Assembly (NCBI RefSeq): GCF_013282575.1
Contig: NZ_JAAAYE010000008.1
Span: 1 to 64,000, forward strand
DNA length: 64,000 nt
Direction of reading: 5' to 3'
Source of the DNA: Paraburkholderia sp. NMBU_R16
Lineage (GTDB): Bacteria; Pseudomonadota; Gammaproteobacteria; Burkholderiales; Burkholderiaceae
Position numbers and translations under genes: made by a program
Shown: piece after piece, positions 17,944 to 25,675 of the stretch
Layout of the letters: each line of letters begins with the position of its first letter
How positions within the stretch are numbered: position 1 is the first letter of the stretch
Notes under the pieces: generated by a model
Seen by the model: the letters and a program-made list of their open reading frames with translations, nothing else
Told to the model about the DNA's origin: nothing
Databases searched by the model: none

Positions 17944-18978
17944 ATGGCGACAAACGTTACATTCACGGTCGCGAAAGTCATCGAAGACGATTGGCTGCTG
18001 ATCGCCGGGTCTCCCGACGGGGATGAGCCGTACACTCCATTTACTCGTTGGTTCCAATACATCGAGGGCGACGCTGAGCCCTGGACTAGTCACGAAACGA
18101 AGTGGTGGGCTCGCAGCGCTACGACTTACTTTTGGCCGGGCGTCGATACGCCGGGCGTCGATACGCCGGGCGTCGATACGCCGGGCGTCGATACGCCGGG
18201 CGACTGGGCGTTGGTCGGCATGTCGCACGAAGGCCACGTCGAGTTCAGCTTCGCAGAGACGATCGTCGAAGAGAAAATTCCGGGTGCCGGTGTATTCGTC
18301 CCGGACGCTGGCGGCTGGGGCTATGTCAGTTCAATCCGCCAGATCGGACGTTTTCTATTTGTGTGCGGAGCCGGCGGGCAGGTATACAAACGTCTAGCCT
18401 CCAACAGTTGGCAGCATATGGACGACGGTCTCTTGCAGGCCTTGCCGATCGATCAGCGATTATTACTGAGCGACATGGGTGGTCCTGACGAAGGCGATAT
18501 ATATGTTTGCGGGAGCTATCCCGGTCCCGCAGGCATCGAAGGACGATTGTTCCACTTCGACGGAAGGACGTGGAGCAGGTTGAGGATTCCGGAGATGGGA
18601 CATTTGAACTGCATCTTGATCGAATCTCCCGATAGCGTTTGGGTCTGTGGTCATAATGGGGCACTTCTGAACGGTAATGCGCGAGATGGCTTCAGAGACG
18701 TATCGAGCGTAGAGCACGATCCGTTGTTCTACTCAATGGCGCTTTTCGGCGGGAACTTGTACCTTGGCTCGCACTTGGGGCTTTACTCGTACAAGCTTAA
18801 CGATGCTCACGCGAAAATCGATGAGGTTGTCACCGGGTTGACTCCGCCTGTGAGCGACGCTGTCACGGTCGACTCGGTTGGCAAAGTGCTCTGGTCCGTG
18901 GGAGAAAAAGATATCGTGCGCTTCGATGGCTCGTCTTGGGGGCGCATCGATCACCCGGACAACGCCTCTACTCGCTAA
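17944..18978 (+). CDS. Second beta-propeller-like protein, with VDTPG tandem repeat
   Basis: 344 residues, paralogous to the protein at 16325-17308 over most of its length (for example HNGALLNGNARDGFRDVSS versus the first copy's ANGTLLNGNVVRGFRDVSD). It carries an unusual insertion of four VDTPG pentapeptides near residues 65-88, encoded by a perfect 15-bp tandem repeat, probably a surface loop. No signal peptide. It is probably a duplicate of the first propeller gene that has diverged, perhaps as immunity to a different toxin; function is not established. Confidence 0.7.
   Translation: MATNVTFTVAKVIEDDWLLIAGSPDGDEPYTPFTRWFQYIEGDAEPWTSHETKWWARSATTYFWPGVDTPGVDTPGVDTPGVDTPGDWALVGMSHEGHVEFSFAETIVEEKIPGAGVFVPDAGGWGYVSSIRQIGRFLFVCGAGGQVYKRLASNSWQHMDDGLLQALPIDQRLLLSDMGGPDEGDIYVCGSYPGPAGIEGRLFHFDGRTWSRLRIPEMGHLNCILIESPDSVWVCGHNGALLNGNARDGFRDVSSVEHDPLFYSMALFGGNLYLGSHLGLYSYKLNDAHAKIDEVVTGLTPPVSDAVTVDSVGKVLWSVGEKDIVRFDGSSWGRIDHPDNASTR
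18136..18202 (+). repeat. 15-bp tandem repeat, about 4.5 copies, inside the propeller gene
   Basis: Four identical copies of ccgggcgtcgatacg at 18136, 18151, 18166 and 18181, followed by a partial unit. Because the unit is a multiple of three, gain or loss of copies changes the number of VDTPG pentapeptides without shifting frame. Confidence 0.95.
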
Positions 18979-19022
18979 CGAATCGACGAGCGCCATGAAG
19001 GAAGCAGGGCAAGTGGCCTGCA

Positions 19023-19157
19023 ATGCTCAAGGAAATGCGCGACGTGCGTCGAATCGCCAATCAAATCGAAGACAAAGAAGCTACGATGAAGCGATGCATT
19101 GAGATGCCGGAGTACTTTAAATGCCTTCAGAAGAACGGCTCTTTGCCGATGGGTTGA
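19023..19157 (+). CDS. Possible small protein (44 aa), unknown
   Basis: A short frame from ATG 19023 to TGA 19157 encodes a charged helical start (MLKEMRDVRRIANQIEDKEA), then two Cys, and ends KNGSLPMG, 3 bp before the next gene. Its composition looks protein-like, but the ribosome binding site is weak. It may be a small gene, or the surviving end of a longer one. Confidence 0.3.
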   Translation: MLKEMRDVRRIANQIEDKEATMKRCIEMPEYFKCLQKNGSLPMG

Positions 19158-19160
19158 CCT

Positions 19161-19610
19161 ATGGATCGCAATAGAAACTACGCTGTATTCCCGCAAAGCG
19201 GCGTCGCCGAGATCGAGTTTGGCATGCGGGCGAGCGAAGTCGAATCGCTGTGGGGTCCTCCGACGCGCAGGTCGAAAAACATGCTCGGTGACGACACTGA
19301 GGTGCGCGACGCGAGCCTGATTACCTATGACCGTGCGGACGGCGGTGTCGCTGAGATCGCGTTTCCATCCACCTATCCGAATGTGACTGTCAAAGGGATA
19401 CGGGTCTTTCAGCAACCGCACGCTAAAACCATTGAGCAGTTGAAGCAGCTCGATGCGCAGTCATATGTGGGGCAAGGATTCATCGTCTTCAGGAATTTGG
19501 CAATCAGCCTGTCCGGCTTTGGAGCGGACGACTTCGAAGCGTTGACCTTTACCGCCTTCAAAGCGGGATGGTGGGATGACGACCTTGCCGATATGGCGAA
19601 GCTATCTTAG
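19161..19610 (+). CDS. Hypothetical protein (149 aa), possible immunity-type protein
   Basis: 149-residue soluble protein with AEIEFGMRASEVESLWGPPTRR, resembling small SMI1-independent immunity-type or SmpA-like folds, but no family is certain. It lies at the end of the type VI effector module and is followed by a convergent esterase gene. Size, position and lack of a signal peptide fit an accessory or immunity protein; this is inference only. No gene is seen between 19611 and 19753. Confidence 0.55.
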   Translation: MDRNRNYAVFPQSGVAEIEFGMRASEVESLWGPPTRRSKNMLGDDTEVRDASLITYDRADGGVAEIAFPSTYPNVTVKGIRVFQQPHAKTIEQLKQLDAQSYVGQGFIVFRNLAISLSGFGADDFEALTFTAFKAGWWDDDLADMAKLS

Positions 19611-19753
19611 GCGACGACCGCAGGCATGGGCTGTTCGTCACGTATCGATCATCCGGAAATTTTCCGCATTCGCGCATAAGAAGGGGCGTTCCGAATCATC
19701 ACCTTTTCAGCGCCAAGGCGCGGATACCTTTCGACACCCGCGCCCGACGCCAA

Positions 19754-21478
19754 TCAGGGTTTCATGCCCGCCACATTCGGAAACGCGGTCTTGTAAAGCA
19801 CATGCAAGAGGCGATACCGCTCCGAATCGGTGTCGAGAATCGAGCGCGTGTCACTGCCGATCGACTGGCGCACGAGTCCGCCTCGCTCTTCCCGCGCGGG
19901 CGGCCAGAGCGGCAGTCCGTCGCGTGCGAAGCTCGGGCGCTCCTTCGGCGAACCGATCTTCTCGAGCCCTTCGCTGTTCGGGTCGCCTGTTTTGACGAAC
20001 CGCGCAACGTAGTCGGAAAACACGCGCGCGATCTTGCGATCTTCATCCGTCCAGGCGTATTGAGGCTGCTGCCGGAAATTGTCGAAAATATATTCGACCT
20101 CCGCGCCATGTTCGGCGCCCATGACCGGCTCGGGCCGCGGGTCGGCTTTCTCGCCGGTCACCGGGCGCGCCAGCGGCGGACGCGGCTGCGTGAAGAAGTA
20201 GTAGTAGACGGGCGCTGCGCCCGTTTCCCGATGCAAGTCAGCCCAAAGGCGCGTGCTGATGCCGAACATCATGTCGCTTGCGAGCGCCGTGCCCGAGCGC
20301 ATGACTTCCTGCTCGTCGCCACCGGGGTACAGCGCCATGACTTCGGCGGGGTAGTTGTGCGGGAAAATCTCCTCGAGCGTTAGACGCCAGTTTTCGGGTG
20401 TGGGAGCACGACCTTCCAGCACGCGACTGAAGTGCGCCTCCTGAGAGTTGGATCCGACCAACAGCGGCACGCGCGCTTGCCCGCCGGCAGCGAAGACGGC
20501 CCCGGGCCGCTCGGTCAGAAAATAACCGTCGACGGTAGGCCAGAATCCGAACGGCGTTTCGTCCTCCGGGTCTTTTACATCGAGCAGAGCCTCGGCCGGG
20601 CGGGAGCGAAGCGCTTCGAGGGAGGACGCACCGAGCCGGTTCGAAAATGCTTTCGATACGTCTTCGGCGTGCTCCTTCGTCCAGAAGTTGATCGGTGTGA
20701 AAGCGCCGGCGCTTTGTCCAATGGCACGCGCAAAGAGTCCCCGCGAGAGCGGCGACGCCATGTGCGCGCTGACTGACACCGCACCCGCGCCCTGGCCCCC
20801 GATCGTGACCTGTTCGCGGTCCCCGCCGAACTGCGCGATGTTCTCGCGCACCCATTTGAGCGCAGCGAGCTGGTCGAGCAGACCGTAGTTTCCGGCCGCA
20901 CCATATCCGGACTCCTGCGCGGTATCGGGGTGCGCGAAAAAGCCGAACACATCGAGGCGATAGTTCACCGTGACGACGATCATGCCTTTGGCCGCGAGAT
21001 TCGCGCCGTCAATGCGTGCGTCGGATCCGTCGCCGCCTTCGAAATCCCCGGCGTGGAAATAAACGAGGACCGGCAGCTTGGCTGCATGCGGATCGGGCGG
21101 TGCCCAGATATTCAGGTAAAGACAGTCCTCGCTCATCTGCGTGGAGCGAGAGGTCTTTGCGAATCCGTCCGACTGCATGCAGCGCGGCCCGAATTCGGTT
21201 GCGCGCCGCACGCCGGCCCATCGCGCCACGGGTTGGGGAGCTCGCCAGCGAAATGGGCCGACCGGCGCGGCGGCATACGGTACACCGGTAAACGCGTGTA
21301 CCCGCGTCTGTCCCGTGCCGATACTGACGCCTTCGATCACGCCGTAAGACAATTGCGCGCGCGGTGCCGACAGGGCCGGCGCGGCATGGACCACGGCTGG
21401 ACAGAACAGTGCGGCGAACAACGCCGCGGCGGTGAGCGCCCGGTATCGGCCGGCACTGGCAATACGCATCGATTTCAT
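19754..21478 (-). CDS. Type-B carboxylesterase homologue, nucleophile serine missing
   Basis: 574 residues from the ATG at 21478, which gives a good signal peptide (MKSMRIASAGRYRALTAAAL ... VVHA, cleavage near 32), so it is exported. The alpha/beta-hydrolase family is clear: EDCLYLNIWAP, NYRLDVFGF, GNYGLLDQLAALKWV. At the nucleophile elbow the usual GESAG is GQGAG, placing Gly230 where Ser is expected, and the oxyanion-hole HGGGF is HAGDF. The acid (Glu347) and His457 of the triad remain. Normal ester hydrolysis is therefore unlikely; it may be a binding pseudoenzyme or a decaying gene. Confidence 0.85.
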   Translation of the reverse strand: MKSMRIASAGRYRALTAAALFAALFCPAVVHAAPALSAPRAQLSYGVIEGVSIGTGQTRVHAFTGVPYAAAPVGPFRWRAPQPVARWAGVRRATEFGPRCMQSDGFAKTSRSTQMSEDCLYLNIWAPPDPHAAKLPVLVYFHAGDFEGGDGSDARIDGANLAAKGMIVVTVNYRLDVFGFFAHPDTAQESGYGAAGNYGLLDQLAALKWVRENIAQFGGDREQVTIGGQGAGAVSVSAHMASPLSRGLFARAIGQSAGAFTPINFWTKEHAEDVSKAFSNRLGASSLEALRSRPAEALLDVKDPEDETPFGFWPTVDGYFLTERPGAVFAAGGQARVPLLVGSNSQEAHFSRVLEGRAPTPENWRLTLEEIFPHNYPAEVMALYPGGDEQEVMRSGTALASDMMFGISTRLWADLHRETGAAPVYYYFFTQPRPPLARPVTGEKADPRPEPVMGAEHGAEVEYIFDNFRQQPQYAWTDEDRKIARVFSDYVARFVKTGDPNSEGLEKIGSPKERPSFARDGLPLWPPAREERGGLVRQSIGSDTRSILDTDSERYRLLHVLYKTAFPNVAGMKP

Positions 21479-21631
21479 GAATGGCCTCTTCTGACCCGAA
21501 CCTGTTGAGCAGGACGGGCGGGGTGGAAGGGCCGTCGATGATGTTGCGGCAGCGAGCAATCGTTCCGCGTTCGTCGAGAAACCGGACCGAATGAGGGGCG
21601 CCAACGGCGAAAAGCGACGCTTCGTTGGCCG

Positions 21632-21676
21632 CTATGCTTTTGCGCCGTAGATCAGCTCCATCAAGGTCAACTGCAT
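21632..21676 (-). pseudogene. Short vapC remnant
   Basis: Fifteen codons read MQLTLMELIYGAKA-stop, matching the VTLMELIYGAEKS segment of the VapC toxin at 5130-5540 in this window. No PIN-domain sequence is recognisable on either side, so it looks like debris of a lost toxin gene near the peptide locus. Confidence 0.4.
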
Positions 21677-21702
21677 GACGCGCGCCTTGCGGCGCGCGTC
21701 AT
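21675..21702 (-). terminator. Hairpin downstream of the peptide precursor gene
   Basis: A perfect 12-bp stem (atgacgcgcgcc / ggcgcgcgtcat) with a TTGC loop begins 12 bp beyond the precursor stop. There is no U-tract, so it may be a 3'-end stabiliser or weak terminator of the exporter-sulfotransferase-precursor transcript. Confidence 0.55.
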
Positions 21703-21713
21703 CTCACCGCTAT

Positions 21714-21905
21714 TTAGCAGCCGTATCCCCAGCGGTTGCAGTTCGGGCCCGGGTCGCTATACCCACCGCGCACACCTTGGATTTCCTCGGCGGTCAGCGT
21801 CCGCAGCGACGACGAGCGACCTTCGCGGAGCGTCATCGGCGTGCGGATTTTTTCGCGCGTGAGCGATTCAGCTGCCTGGCGCTCGACCTGGTTCCTTTCA
21901 TTCAT
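21714..21905 (-). CDS. Double-glycine-leader peptide precursor (candidate tyrosine-sulfated peptide)
   Basis: 63 residues, ATG preceded by GAGGA. The leader ends TLTAEEIQGVRGG, with Leu at -12, Ile at -7, Val at -4 and GG at -2/-1, the exact pattern cut by C39-peptidase exporters. The predicted core is YSDPGPNCNRWGYGC (residues 49-63): Tyr first, two Cys (positions 8 and 15) that could form a disulfide ring. The start, Tyr-x-Asp-Pro-x-x-Asn, resembles the sulfated Tyr motifs of Xanthomonas RaxX and plant PSY1. It lies 69 bp downstream of a sulfotransferase gene and a C39 ABC exporter gene, which supply the predicted modification and export. An unmodified microcin-like peptide is the alternative. 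Confidence 0.8.
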   Translation of the reverse strand: MNERNQVERQAAESLTREKIRTPMTLREGRSSSLRTLTAEEIQGVRGGYSDPGPNCNRWGYGC

Positions 21906-21974
21906 GGTGAATATCCTCGTAAATCCCGCAATTAAAGGCTTCAGTGCCTTCGATCGTGCGGGTATCGATCGAAG

Positions 21975-22784
21975 TCATACAATCGCGATGCCGTGCGCCT
22001 CCACATCGGGACGTTCCCAGAAATTGAACGACTCCAGATGAGCAAACATATCGGGCGGCAAGACCGTGTCGCGCGGCTCGAACGACACGCCGCGCCGCAC
22101 CCGATGCAGCCCCGGCGTATTCACGGCGAGGTCGAACCGGTCTGCCTCGTATTGAACGTTTGCGGTGTCGTGTTCGAACGGGGCTTCGTCAAGATGCGCA
22201 TAAATGCGAGCGAGCACGCGGGCGGGGTCGCGGCACAATGTTTCATAGCGCACCACGAGCACGCGTCCGGCTTCGGCGCCATAGCAAGCCTGCTTCAGTG
22301 CATCTAGCGCGTAGCCCACCATGCCGTTGCTCGCGCAAAGCGCCTCGACACGCTCGTACACCGTCGCGTCCGCCCGGTTGCCGAACAATGCGGACAATCG
22401 ATGGGGATGCTTGCGGGCAAGCCGTTCGAGGCTGTCGATCACCCAGCCGACATTCCGGACGCAGCAAATCGCCCGTGTCGCCGGAAACAGATCGACCAAT
22501 CCCGGCAGCATGCAAGTCCATGAGCGATGCGTATCGATCACGATCGGCCGTACGTCCGCATCGCCGTAGTAGGCATCGAAAACCGCCCGCAACAGCCGTC
22601 GCCGCCGCGCCGTATCGAAATGATGGTGCATCTCGACCGATGCATTCATCGCCTGTAACTGCGCAATGTAGAGCTGGGCGACGGGGCTCGTCATATCCGC
22701 GTGGACAAGTGGATTCTGCCGAAGCAGCGCCGCCAGCAGCGTCGAGCCCGAGCGCGGCAATCCCGACAGAACGTGATAGGTCAT
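21975..22784 (-). CDS. Sulfotransferase, RaxST-like (candidate protein-tyrosine sulfotransferase)
   Basis: 269-residue PAPS-dependent sulfotransferase. The 5'-phosphosulfate loop is SGLPRSGSTLLAALLRQNP at the N-terminus, and the 3'-phosphate site is ICCVRNVGWVIDSLERL around residues 128-144. This is the family type of RaxST, which sulfates the Tyr of RaxX in Xanthomonas. The ATG shares a base with the exporter stop (TGATG), with AAGGAG just upstream, so the two are made together. The probable acceptor is Tyr1 (or Tyr13) of the adjacent precursor's core; small-molecule sulfation cannot be excluded. Confidence 0.82.
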   Translation of the reverse strand: MTYHVLSGLPRSGSTLLAALLRQNPLVHADMTSPVAQLYIAQLQAMNASVEMHHHFDTARRRRLLRAVFDAYYGDADVRPIVIDTHRSWTCMLPGLVDLFPATRAICCVRNVGWVIDSLERLARKHPHRLSALFGNRADATVYERVEALCASNGMVGYALDALKQACYGAEAGRVLVVRYETLCRDPARVLARIYAHLDEAPFEHDTANVQYEADRFDLAVNTPGLHRVRRGVSFEPRDTVLPPDMFAHLESFNFWERPDVEAHGIAIV

Positions 22785-24955
22785 CAGGCGGTCTCCTTAT
22801 GAGCGTGGTCGGTGCCGGCCGCGCCGGCATCCTGGCTTCGGTGTGCCTCGTCATCGTCGACGGGATCTACGCGGCCGTGCTCGAGCCGGAAGACGCGTTC
22901 GACCGACGCAATCGTCTGCGGCCGATGGGCAATGACGATGCGAGTCAGTTGCATCGCGCGCACGGCCGCATTGATGGTGGTTTCATTCGCGGTATCCAGA
23001 TGGCTCGTGGCTTCGTCGAGCAGCAGCAGGCGGGGTTGCTTGTAAAGCGCACGCGCCAGCAGGAGGCGCTGTTTCTGGCCTCCCGACAGCAGACATCCGC
23101 CGGCGCCCACGAGGCTGTCGTAACCCATCGGCATGCGATCGATTTCCGCGTGGAGCCCGGCGAGCGCGGCACAGGCGTGGATGCGCGCGACATCGATGTC
23201 CGCGGCAAAGAAGCTGATGTTCTCGGCAATCGTGCCGCCGAACACGGTGTCGTCCTGCATCACGGTCCCGACGAGACGACGAAAATGTGTCAATCCGATC
23301 TCGTCGATACGCCGGCCGCCAAACAGCACTTCTCCCTCCACGGGTTCGAGCAGCCCTAACAAGATTTTTGCCAACGTCGATTTACCGCCCCCGGACGGGC
23401 CGGTAATGGCGACGCTTTCGCCGGGCTCGATGCGTAGATCGACGCGCTTCAATACCCACGGCTCGGACGGCGCATATCGAAAACTGACGCCGCGCAGCTC
23501 GACGCTCGCCTCGAGACGATCGCGGTCAGTCGGCGACAAGCATCCCGCCACTGCTTCGTTGCGTTCGGGCGCCTGATCGGTAATATCGGCTACCCGTTCC
23601 ACGTGCACGGCAAGCATTCTCAAATCGATGACGCAATCGATCAGCCCGGCAACACGGGATGAGAATTGCTCCCGGTAGGCGATGAGGGCGAACAGCATTC
23701 CCACGGTCAAGCGGCTATCGATGACCGCGAGCGCGCCGATCCAGACGGCCGCAATGCGCTCCAGCCCGAACAGCAATGTGCTGATCGCGCGTTGAACGGC
23801 GACGATGCGTTCGCCACGCAGACCGGCGTTGAACTGGTTAATCAGCAGATTCAGCCAATGCATTGTCCGCAGCGGCACTTGGCCATACAAGCGCACGGTC
23901 TGAATGCCGCGTAGCGTTTCGAGAAAATGATTGTTCTGTTTGCTGCCGAACGCGATCTCTTCCGCCTTGACGTCGCGCATTGCACGAAACGACAGCCATC
24001 GGGACGCGAGGTACAGCGACGCGGCACCGACCGATACGACGCTGACGGCAGTGCTATACGACAGCATCATGGCCACCGTACCGACGACCATGACGCCATC
24101 GACGATCGTTTGGGCAAATCGCGTACTCAGCATGTGCTGGATTTGCTCGACCGATCCGAAGTTGGACTGAACGGCGCCCGGGTGACGCCGTTCGAACCAC
24201 GCGAGCGGCAGCCGCATCAAATGCGAAAAGACGTTCGATAGCCAGCGGAAATTCAGATGCGCGCTGATCGCGGCGACTAGCCATCCGCGAACCGCGGAGA
24301 TCGCCGACTGCACGACGACCAGCAGCGCGAATCCCATCGATAGCACCGCCAGCGTACGCGCGTGAGACGACGACACGAGCCCCCGGTCGATTGCCCATCG
24401 CAGGTGAAACGGCATGGCAATGGACAACGCCTCGAGCGCGAACGCCGATAGCAAAATCCAGCCAAGTTCGGATTTCGCATCGAGACAATATTTGGCGATC
24501 GGTGCGAAGCGCGACAGACCTCGCTTTTCGCTGTGGCACACGAATTCGCTCGATGGCCACAATTCAAGCGCCACGCCGGTGAAATGCCCATCGAATTCGC
24601 GCCACGAAATGTGCCGTAGGCCCGCGGCCGGGTCGTGTATCGTGACGCCGCTTTGGCGCAGCGATTTAAGCACGACAAAATGATTCATGTTCCAGTGCAG
24701 AATGCACGGCAGCCGTAGCTCGCTGAGATCCTCGATCTCGATGCGTAACGCTCGCGACGACAACGCCAAAGCGGAGGCAATATCGATGAGATCCGCGAGC
24801 GTTGCACCTTTGCTGGACAACACGATCTGCTGTCTGGCTTCGCGCATCGAAATCGGTTTTCCGTGGAAGGCGGCCATCATGGCCACGCACGCGAGACCGC
24901 ATTCGGTCAGCTCGGCCTGGAGCAAAACGGGGAGTTTCCCGCGTAGCCGAATCAT
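22784..24955 (-). CDS. Peptidase-containing ABC transporter (C39 peptidase, RaxB/bacteriocin-exporter type)
   Basis: 723 residues from the ATG at 24955. Residues 1-130 are a C39 cysteine peptidase with Gln13, catalytic Cys19 (TECGLAC), His92 and Asp108, all present, so leader cleavage should be active. Then a six-helix ABC membrane domain and an ATPase domain with GPSGGGKSTL, signature LLSGGQKQRLLLARAL and Walker B LLLLDEATSHLD. It would cut the double-glycine leader and pump the core peptide across the inner membrane. The start overlaps the upstream fusion-protein fragment by four bases (ATGA) and its end couples to the sulfotransferase. Confidence 0.92.
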   Translation of the reverse strand: MIRLRGKLPVLLQAELTECGLACVAMMAAFHGKPISMREARQQIVLSSKGATLADLIDIASALALSSRALRIEIEDLSELRLPCILHWNMNHFVVLKSLRQSGVTIHDPAAGLRHISWREFDGHFTGVALELWPSSEFVCHSEKRGLSRFAPIAKYCLDAKSELGWILLSAFALEALSIAMPFHLRWAIDRGLVSSSHARTLAVLSMGFALLVVVQSAISAVRGWLVAAISAHLNFRWLSNVFSHLMRLPLAWFERRHPGAVQSNFGSVEQIQHMLSTRFAQTIVDGVMVVGTVAMMLSYSTAVSVVSVGAASLYLASRWLSFRAMRDVKAEEIAFGSKQNNHFLETLRGIQTVRLYGQVPLRTMHWLNLLINQFNAGLRGERIVAVQRAISTLLFGLERIAAVWIGALAVIDSRLTVGMLFALIAYREQFSSRVAGLIDCVIDLRMLAVHVERVADITDQAPERNEAVAGCLSPTDRDRLEASVELRGVSFRYAPSEPWVLKRVDLRIEPGESVAITGPSGGGKSTLAKILLGLLEPVEGEVLFGGRRIDEIGLTHFRRLVGTVMQDDTVFGGTIAENISFFAADIDVARIHACAALAGLHAEIDRMPMGYDSLVGAGGCLLSGGQKQRLLLARALYKQPRLLLLDEATSHLDTANETTINAAVRAMQLTRIVIAHRPQTIASVERVFRLEHGRVDPVDDDEAHRSQDAGAAGTDHAHKETA

Positions 24956-25119
24956 CGCATCTGCGCCATGTACGCGAAGATCGTCGCGGCGGCCGCGAGC
25001 GAGCCTGCGAGTGCCCACGACGCCCACGCAGGCCATGCCCGGCGGATCAGAACCGTGCCGGCCATCGTGCGTTGCCGGTAATTCAGTGCCGCCGTCCGAA
25101 AGATCCGGTTTTGCGCCAT
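24952..25119 (-). CDS. Truncated HlyD/RaxA-type membrane fusion protein (N-terminus and membrane helix only)
   Basis: A 55-residue frame: a cytoplasmic start IFRTAALNYRQRTMAGTVLIRR, matching the N-termini of HlyD-type fusion proteins that partner C39 exporters, then one hydrophobic helix (about residues 30-51), then MAQMR-stop. The full family is about 400 residues, so the entire periplasmic part is absent. The stop overlaps the exporter's ATG (ATGA). It may be a deletion remnant kept for coupling or a miniature accessory subunit. The ribosome binding site is weak. Confidence 0.55.
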   Translation of the reverse strand: MAQNRIFRTAALNYRQRTMAGTVLIRRAWPAWASWALAGSLAAAATIFAYMAQMR

Positions 25120-25675
25120 AAGAGAATCATTTTCAGATGCGTCGTCTCAATGAGAAAGCTGCAGTGCACCGTATCGATTTACCTTGAAAGTGGATCGATC
25201 GGCGAGCACTTACAGTCTTCCATAGTTATCGATAGGCAAATGTAAGGGATTCGTTGAATTTAGCGTCAGATAATCCTTATTGATTCGCTAGTGCGCCCTT
25301 GAATTCGCACTGCTCCGGTGATACCGCGCCGACGCTGAAAATCAGCGAGCCATCGTCGAATAAGACTGAACGTGACGATTCAGCGGACCGGTCATTCATA
25401 CCGAGCCGCGTAATTGGGGCTCAACCGGTCGAGCAATTTCGTATGAGCCCGCTCTTCAGACTGGCGTCTGTCGAGCCGTTAGCAAGTCAGAAGGAAACGA
25501 AGCCGTGCCGCCGCGGCTATCGAATCGGTCATTGGCCCCATGCCGCTCGCTCGGCTCGGCGTCAGGCGCGGGCACGTGCATTCGCATTGCGCTAAGCGGA
25601 TGAAAGGCGCCCTCATTGACCTCATCGCGCGGCAAGGCACGCGAGTGAATGCACTCGCGGCTACAGGGAGAGAAC
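25120..25675. other. Intergenic region between the peptide exporter operon and motA
   Basis: About 556 bp without a convincing gene on either strand. The left third is richer in A/T than the surroundings and should hold the minus-strand promoter of the exporter operon; the right end holds the motA leader, with AGGGAGA before the ATG. I found no clear sigma-28 motif, second precursor or terminator here. Confidence 0.5.

Noticed and set aside
18136-18202. Possible CRISPR-like or iteron repeat
   Set aside because: The units are head to tail without spacers and lie in frame within a gene, so it is a coding minisatellite.
21675-21702. A canonical rho-independent terminator
   Set aside because: The stem is perfect but no U-tract follows on either strand, so only a hairpin is claimed.
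22784-24955. A haemolysin-type RTX exporter
   Set aside because: The C39 catalytic Cys is present (RTX exporters have a Cys-less domain) and the neighbouring cargo is a short double-glycine peptide, not an RTX protein.
25299-25595. A possible small gene in the region before motA
   Set aside because: No ribosome binding site, no leader or domain motif, and unbiased composition.
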